Below, in pieces: positions 60,035 to 64,000 of a DNA stretch of 64,000 bases. A model generated the notes under the pieces. The model did not search any database, had not been told where the DNA came from, and worked only from the letters and a program-made list of their open reading frames with translations. The stretch is from contig JAZTXM010000012.1 in assembly GCA_045636425.1 (NCBI GenBank), forward strand, positions 1 to 64,000, written 5' to 3'. Every line of letters starts with the position of its first letter. The first letter of the stretch is position 1. A program made the translations under genes and the position numbers. The stretch comes from UMGS1883 sp045636425 (lineage in GTDB: Bacteria; Bacillota; Clostridia; UMGS1883).

Positions 60035-61681
60035 TTATACGCGAAAGTCCTCCGTTATTTCCATCAATTTATTTTGTGAGGTATCATACAGATATACACC
60101 GCCGAATAGCTTTTCAAAACGGAGCTTTGTATAAATCTTTCTTGGTTGAAGCGAGATATAAGCAGGAAGATATTTTTCTATGTTTTCTTTCTTCTTTAAA
60201 AACTCAAAGCACTCTTCCTTAAATTCCTTTTCGTTTTCATAGGATAGCTTTGCTTTTTTATTTGTAAGGCGGTCTGCCTTTACACAGTCCGAAAACCCTT
60301 TATAAGGGAATACTTTTTCCAAAATCTCATAATGAGCTTCAAGAGAAACACTGCGGTCAAAAAGGGCGTTTTGTGTGAAATAATCATATATTTTCTCAAA
60401 TACGCCAAAAGCTGATTCTTCCCTTTTCAAAAGAAAATCCATGCAGCGTGTAAAATCGCCGCTGTTATAATATCTCTCAAAAAGCTCCTCAATGAATTTA
60501 AGCTTTATTATTTCATCAAAGGAAATAAAGTTGTTTTCCATTACTTCATAGGGTGCTTTTTCCTTGTATTTATAGCCGTACTTTTCCGTTTCACTTCTTA
60601 ATTTTGACCCTTTGAGAAGCTTTAAAAAGCCAAGTTGCAGTACGTGGGGGCGTATTTTTATAACTTCATCAAAGGATTTTTTAAAGCTCTCGTAATCCTC
60701 ATATGGAAGCCCTGCAATAAGGTCCAGATGAATATGAATATTATCCGCCTCAAGGAGTTTTTTCACATTGCGGCGGATTTTTTCAAATTCTATGCTTCTT
60801 CCGATTGCTCTGATTGTCTTTTCATTGGTGGACTGCACGCCTATTTCAAATTGGATTATTCCTTTGGGGGCAGTTTTTAAAAGGGCAATTGCTTCCTCAT
60901 CAATGAGGCTCCCCGCAAGCTCAAAATGAAAGCAGGTGGTTTTGCTGTTTTCAATAATGAATTTCCAGATTTCTTTTGCCCTTTCCTTATCCGCATTAAA
61001 TGTGCGGTCTACGAATTTAACCAAAGGAACGCCGTTTTCAATGAAAAACAAAAGCTCTTTTTTCACTCTTTCAAGGTCGAGGAAATCAACTCGCCTGTTA
61101 TCCCCCGAAAGGCAGTAACTGCAATTAAAAGGACACCCTCTGGAGGATTCGTAGTAAATAATTTTTCCTTTGAAATTTCGTATGCTTTCATCGTAGGCAA
61201 AGGGGTATTCGTTAAGGCTTCCATGCTCTGCGAGGGGAGTTTCTTTTATATCATCTCCGCATCGGTATGTAAGCGAGCCTACATTTGCCACATCAAAATT
61301 CTCTCCGATAGCACGAAGAAGCGAAAGCATGGGCTTCTCCCCTTCTCCGCGGATAATATAATCTATCCATGGGTTTTCGGTCATAATACTTTTAGCGTCG
61401 TGGGAAACCTCGTGTCCGCCTAAAATTATTTTAAGGGACGGGTTAACTTTTTTAAGGCACCCGGAAATATAAAGAATCTTTTCAATATTCCAAATATAGC
61501 AGGAAAAGGCTATTACATCCGCCTTTTTCATATGCAGTGATGCAATGATATTGTCAATATTGTCATTGACCGTGTACTCGCAGATTTCGGGACTGAAACC
61601 TGAGCAGAATTTTCCGATGCTGCGCAGTGCAAGATTTACGTGTATGTACTTTGCATTAAGGGTTGCTAAAACCACTTTCAT
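60035..61681 (-). CDS. B12-binding domain radical SAM protein (DUF4080 type)
   Basis: 548 residues. N-terminal B12-binding-like fold (VVLATLNAKYIHVNLALRSI; LGGHEVSHDAKSIM), then the radical SAM core with the [4Fe-4S] CxxxCxxC in SSRGCPFNCSYCLSG, FVDRTFNADKERAKEIW and LIAGLPYEDYESFKKSF. The C-terminal 150 residues are DUF4080-like. Reaction unknown; enzymes of this kind do methyl transfers or other radical rearrangements. The B12-binding motif DxHxxG is not evident, so a cobalamin cofactor is not certain. The ATG at 61681 has AAGGAG nine bases upstream. Confidence 0.88.
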   Translation of the reverse strand: MKVVLATLNAKYIHVNLALRSIGKFCSGFSPEICEYTVNDNIDNIIASLHMKKADVIAFSCYIWNIEKILYISGCLKKVNPSLKIILGGHEVSHDAKSIMTENPWIDYIIRGEGEKPMLSLLRAIGENFDVANVGSLTYRCGDDIKETPLAEHGSLNEYPFAYDESIRNFKGKIIYYESSRGCPFNCSYCLSGDNRRVDFLDLERVKKELLFFIENGVPLVKFVDRTFNADKERAKEIWKFIIENSKTTCFHFELAGSLIDEEAIALLKTAPKGIIQFEIGVQSTNEKTIRAIGRSIEFEKIRRNVKKLLEADNIHIHLDLIAGLPYEDYESFKKSFDEVIKIRPHVLQLGFLKLLKGSKLRSETEKYGYKYKEKAPYEVMENNFISFDEIIKLKFIEELFERYYNSGDFTRCMDFLLKREESAFGVFEKIYDYFTQNALFDRSVSLEAHYEILEKVFPYKGFSDCVKADRLTNKKAKLSYENEKEFKEECFEFLKKKENIEKYLPAYISLQPRKIYTKLRFEKLFGGVYLYDTSQNKLMEITEDFRV

Positions 61682-61720
61682 ATGAGTAACTCCTTGAAAC
61701 ATATCTATTAAAACGAACTC

Positions 61721-61749
61721 ATTATAACACAGATTACAAATAAAGACAA
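61721..61749 (-). promoter_or_regulatory. promoter of the radical SAM gene
   Basis: Minus strand: TTGTCT, 17 bases, TATAAT, 40 bases before the ATG. Confidence 0.65.
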
Positions 61750-61772
61750 GTTTCAAAATGAAACTTGTCTTT
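61742..61772 (-). terminator. terminator of nagA-ROK operon
   Basis: 14-base perfect arms (AAAGACAAGTTTCA) with a 3-base loop, exit TTTATTTG; it overlaps the -35 of the next gene's promoter. Confidence 0.7.
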
Positions 61773-61785
61773 ATTGCACTATAAA

Positions 61786-63153
61786 TCAGCCGATTTTGGG
61801 AAGGCTTGCAGCCGCAACGGACTGACCTACTCTCCTTGCCTTTTCATCGGGAATATGAAGCTTAACTTTTTCAAAAAGTTCGGGGAATTCTGTCTTAAGC
61901 ACTTCGTTTGCCTTTTCAAGAAGAATTGTTCCGCCGTTTCCGCTTGTAACTCTGCCCATGATAAGAACATGCTTTATATCATAGAACATGGAGTAGTATG
62001 CAATTGTGTAACCGAAATATACACCCATGGTTTCATAGATAGCCGCTGCACGGCTGTCATTTTGTGCCATAAGGTTCTGCACAACCTTGAGCTTTTCTGC
62101 AGGTGAAAGCTTTTCATCAAGCTCTATTCCTGCTTTGGGAGCAAGCTTTATTACTGCATCCTGGGAGAAATATTTAACGCCGCAGCCGTAATCTCCGCTC
62201 CATTCATCAACCATAGCACCCTTGTTAAAGTCTACGGGAACAAATGCCAGCTCGTTAAGCCAGCCTGTAATATTTCCGTCCTTGTCAACATAGCCTGCGG
62301 CTTCGCTTGTACCCATTGCAACCCCGAGAACATTATTATCCTCAAGGCTCATTGCTCCTGCAAGAGCTGTTACATCACCGTCATTTGCAACTTCAAGGGG
62401 AACATCGCCGATTTCCTTGGCAACATCCATATACATTGTTTTTACGTGCTTTTCAAAATCTTCGTCCGATACTTTAAGGAAAAGCGATGCAACCATTATT
62501 TTATTATCAATGTAAACGCCTGCGGAAGAAACGCCGATTGCATCAACTCTGGGCATGTGTGATGCCGCGGTTTTCATTGCATTTAATATTCCCTCATAGT
62601 GGTACATGGGGTCCTCCTGAAGCTTGGGGAACCATACCACTTCTTCCGAATAAACCGTTTCACCGTCTACAACGGCTGAAACCTTGCGGTCACTTCCGCC
62701 TGCATCAAAGCCGATACGGCAACCGTCAAGATGTCTGCCTATGGGAGAAGATGCATCGTTTTCCTTGGGGGCATCCTCGGCGTTTTCAACATAAACAACC
62801 TCAAAGGGCTTTTCATATACACGCGACATGAAATTGAAATCAAATTCTCTTGCTCCGCCTATTTTGTAATCTTCTGCAATGCGTTCATATATGTAACGTG
62901 AGCCTGCCACATATACTCTGAATCCGCCTTTTGCCCAAAGGAGGGTTTTAATAATTCTTTCCGCGATGCCGTAGTTTTCCTCATCGTGACCTGTGTTTTC
63001 CTTATACACATCAATATTATATACTGCCATTAGTCCGCCGTTTCTTTCCACGCAGATTGCCACGCTCTGACTTTCTGCTTTTGCCACAGCTTCTTTAAAG
63101 TCGTTAATAACTTTGACCATAGGCATAAATTCCGGTTCAAGTTTTGCTATCAT
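61786..63153 (-). CDS. ROK family protein with N-terminal extension
   Basis: 455 residues. Residues about 1-143 form an extra N-terminal region (VAICVERNGGLMAVYNID, GFRVYVAGSRYIYERIAEDY); the ROK core follows: CRIGFDAGGSDRKVSAVVDG (about 145-164), VDAIGVSSAGVYID, LEVANDGDVTALAGAM, LGVAMGTSEAAGYVD and VLIMGRVTSGNGG. ROK proteins are sugar kinases or sugar-responsive regulators; no HTH is visible, so a kinase or sensor for an amino sugar is more likely, given nagA next door (three bases). The ROK zinc cysteine motif is not evident. Confidence 0.82.
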   Translation of the reverse strand: MIAKLEPEFMPMVKVINDFKEAVAKAESQSVAICVERNGGLMAVYNIDVYKENTGHDEENYGIAERIIKTLLWAKGGFRVYVAGSRYIYERIAEDYKIGGAREFDFNFMSRVYEKPFEVVYVENAEDAPKENDASSPIGRHLDGCRIGFDAGGSDRKVSAVVDGETVYSEEVVWFPKLQEDPMYHYEGILNAMKTAASHMPRVDAIGVSSAGVYIDNKIMVASLFLKVSDEDFEKHVKTMYMDVAKEIGDVPLEVANDGDVTALAGAMSLEDNNVLGVAMGTSEAAGYVDKDGNITGWLNELAFVPVDFNKGAMVDEWSGDYGCGVKYFSQDAVIKLAPKAGIELDEKLSPAEKLKVVQNLMAQNDSRAAAIYETMGVYFGYTIAYYSMFYDIKHVLIMGRVTSGNGGTILLEKANEVLKTEFPELFEKVKLHIPDEKARRVGQSVAAASLPKIG

Positions 63154-63155
63154 GA

Positions 63156-64000
63156 TTATTCTCCTCGTCTATATTTTATTTCTCCGCCGAGTATTGTTGT
63201 ATTAACATTAAATTTCCCGTCGGTAATTATTATGTCTGCACGCTTACCTGCTTCAAGAGAGCCAATCTCATTATCCTCGCCCAATGCTTTTGCAATATTG
63301 AGGGAAGCACAGTTCACAGCCTCGTAAATTTCAAGCTCGGTGTTTTCATAAAGATTTCTTACTGCTTCGTTAAGCCTGAGCACGCTTCCTGCGATTGTTC
63401 CGTCGGGCATAAGGCACTTGATTCCCTCTTTATGTACGCTCTGCCCTCCGAGAGTATATTCTCCGTCAGGCATACCGCCTGCTCTCATGCAGTCGGTTAT
63501 GAGGCAGAGCTTATCCCCTTTTTGCTTTGATACAAGGGCGAAGAGCCCTTTATTCACATGGAAAGTATCAGCTATAAGTTCAGTGCTTACACGGCTATCG
63601 GAAAGTGCCGCCCCTGTAACACCGGGACTGCGGTGCGAAAGAGCCGTCATTGCATTGAAAAGATGGGTAGTATGCCTTACTCCTTTTTCGATACCTGTGA
63701 GTGCTTCTTCATAGCTTGCATCGGTATGACCCATTGATATAAGAACGGAGGTTTCCTTTGCCACTTTTTCTATACATTCCAATGCTCCCTCAACCTCAGG
63801 GGCAACAGTAAACAGCTTTACTATATCGGAATGTTTCTTAATAAAGTCTGCATCGGGTTTTAGTATATGTTCTTCTGACTGGGCGCCCTTCTTTGCCGCA
63901 TTTATGAACGGTCCTTCACTGTTAACGCCTAAAATTCGGGCACCGTAATATTCACCGCTGTTTTTAACTTCCCTCACAGAATCAAAGGCTTTTTCGATTT
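63156..64000 (-). CDS. nagA: N-acetylglucosamine-6-phosphate deacetylase (N-terminus beyond window)
   Basis: At least 281 residues; the frame stays open to the right edge (IEKAFDSVREVKN precede the region shown). Amidohydrolase motifs: LGVNSEGPFI, ISMGHTDASYEEA, THLFNAMTALSHRSPG, DTFHV, LITDCMRAGGMPDG and the C-terminal GSLEAGKRADIIITDG. NagA deacetylates GlcNAc-6-P to GlcN-6-P in cell wall and chitin sugar recycling. Upstream of the ROK gene in the same operon. Confidence 0.92.
   Translation of the reverse strand, partial: IEKAFDSVREVKNSGEYYGARILGVNSEGPFINAAKKGAQSEEHILKPDADFIKKHSDIVKLFTVAPEVEGALECIEKVAKETSVLISMGHTDASYEEALTGIEKGVRHTTHLFNAMTALSHRSPGVTGAALSDSRVSTELIADTFHVNKGLFALVSKQKGDKLCLITDCMRAGGMPDGEYTLGGQSVHKEGIKCLMPDGTIAGSVLRLNEAVRNLYENTELEIYEAVNCASLNIAKALGEDNEIGSLEAGKRADIIITDGKFNVNTTILGGEIKYRRGE

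Noticed and set aside
1..64000. CRISPR array, prophage, rRNA operon or plasmid-type module
   Set aside because: No regularly spaced direct repeats, phage structural genes, rRNA sequence or replication modules were noticed anywhere in the window.

Overview
The window reads as a chromosomal segment of a spore-forming, Gram-positive, low-GC bacterium of the class Clostridia. The evidence is the sporulation genes (spoIID, a SpoIIQ-like LytM protein, ytfJ/gerW), the Firmicutes-type L27 with a cleavable N-terminus next to its Prp protease, the IspH-ribosomal protein S1 fusion typical of Clostridia, Mini-RNase III beside cysS, and abundant AGGAGG-type ribosome sites and intrinsic terminators. Almost all genes lie on the minus strand; the plus strand carries only glnS, yitT-araC, a DUF1540 gene, one tRNA-Glu, a lysR gene and a transposase tail. 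Layout: 1-1.9 kb holds the end of a transposase and a sporulation pair (SpoIIQ-like, spoIID). 2-3.7 kb is glnS. 3.7-6.7 kb is a segregation/sporulation operon (M50 protease, scpA, scpB, DUF2953, ytfJ). 6.8-12.5 kb is a purine salvage and uptake operon (xpt, BMP lipoprotein, ABC ATPase, two permeases) behind a consensus promoter. 12.6-24.7 kb is a long housekeeping run (cysE, cysS, mrnC, split transketolase, pcrA, methyltransferase, HI0933-type flavoprotein, a MITE-like element, cmk, plsC, ispH-rpsA). 24.9-26.6 kb is yitT-araC. 26.6-28.9 kb is a polar amino acid ABC importer. 29-33.9 kb holds a DMT transporter, trmL, a Ppx/GppA phosphatase, a cysteine-cluster protein, a small P-loop kinase, a tiny membrane protein, a HAD phosphatase and a PsiE-like membrane protein. 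33.9-37.9 kb is tig-clpP-clpX followed by a promoter, a structured RNA leader and a 54-residue AbrB-type gene. 39.1-47.4 kb is the classic rplU-prp-rpmA-obg-yhbY-nadD-yqeK-rsfS-leuS-thrC block. 47.4-51 kb carries an unknown membrane protein, a DMT transporter preceded by a candidate leader ORF, and a SulP transporter. 51.1-53.5 kb has tRNA-Glu, a partial inverted copy of it, a CofE-family ligase and a divergent LysR regulator. 53.6-59.9 kb is a catabolic island (TIM-barrel isomerase, M81/MlrC protein, DUF1667, FAD oxidoreductase, GlpA-like dehydrogenase) controlled by a DeoR-family regulator. 60-64 kb holds a B12-binding radical SAM protein, a ROK protein with an N-terminal extension and the 3' part of nagA. 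The observations most worth a second look are in non-coding DNA: (1) a roughly 170-nt leader of the abrB-like gene with its own promoter, a 29-30 nt closing stem, two mutually exclusive inner pairings and a terminator; (2) a 35-codon ORF with a perfect Shine-Dalgarno in front of a DMT transporter, whose last codons can pair with the transporter's own Shine-Dalgarno, the layout of translational attenuation; (3) a 273-bp MITE-like element with 26-bp inverted ends and TA flanks that supplies the last codons and stop of a flavoprotein gene; (4) four TTGACA-like boxes at exact 11-bp steps upstream of the GlpA-like operon; (5) an inverted, internally deleted tRNA-Glu copy. All calls are from reading the sequence; no database or folding program was run.
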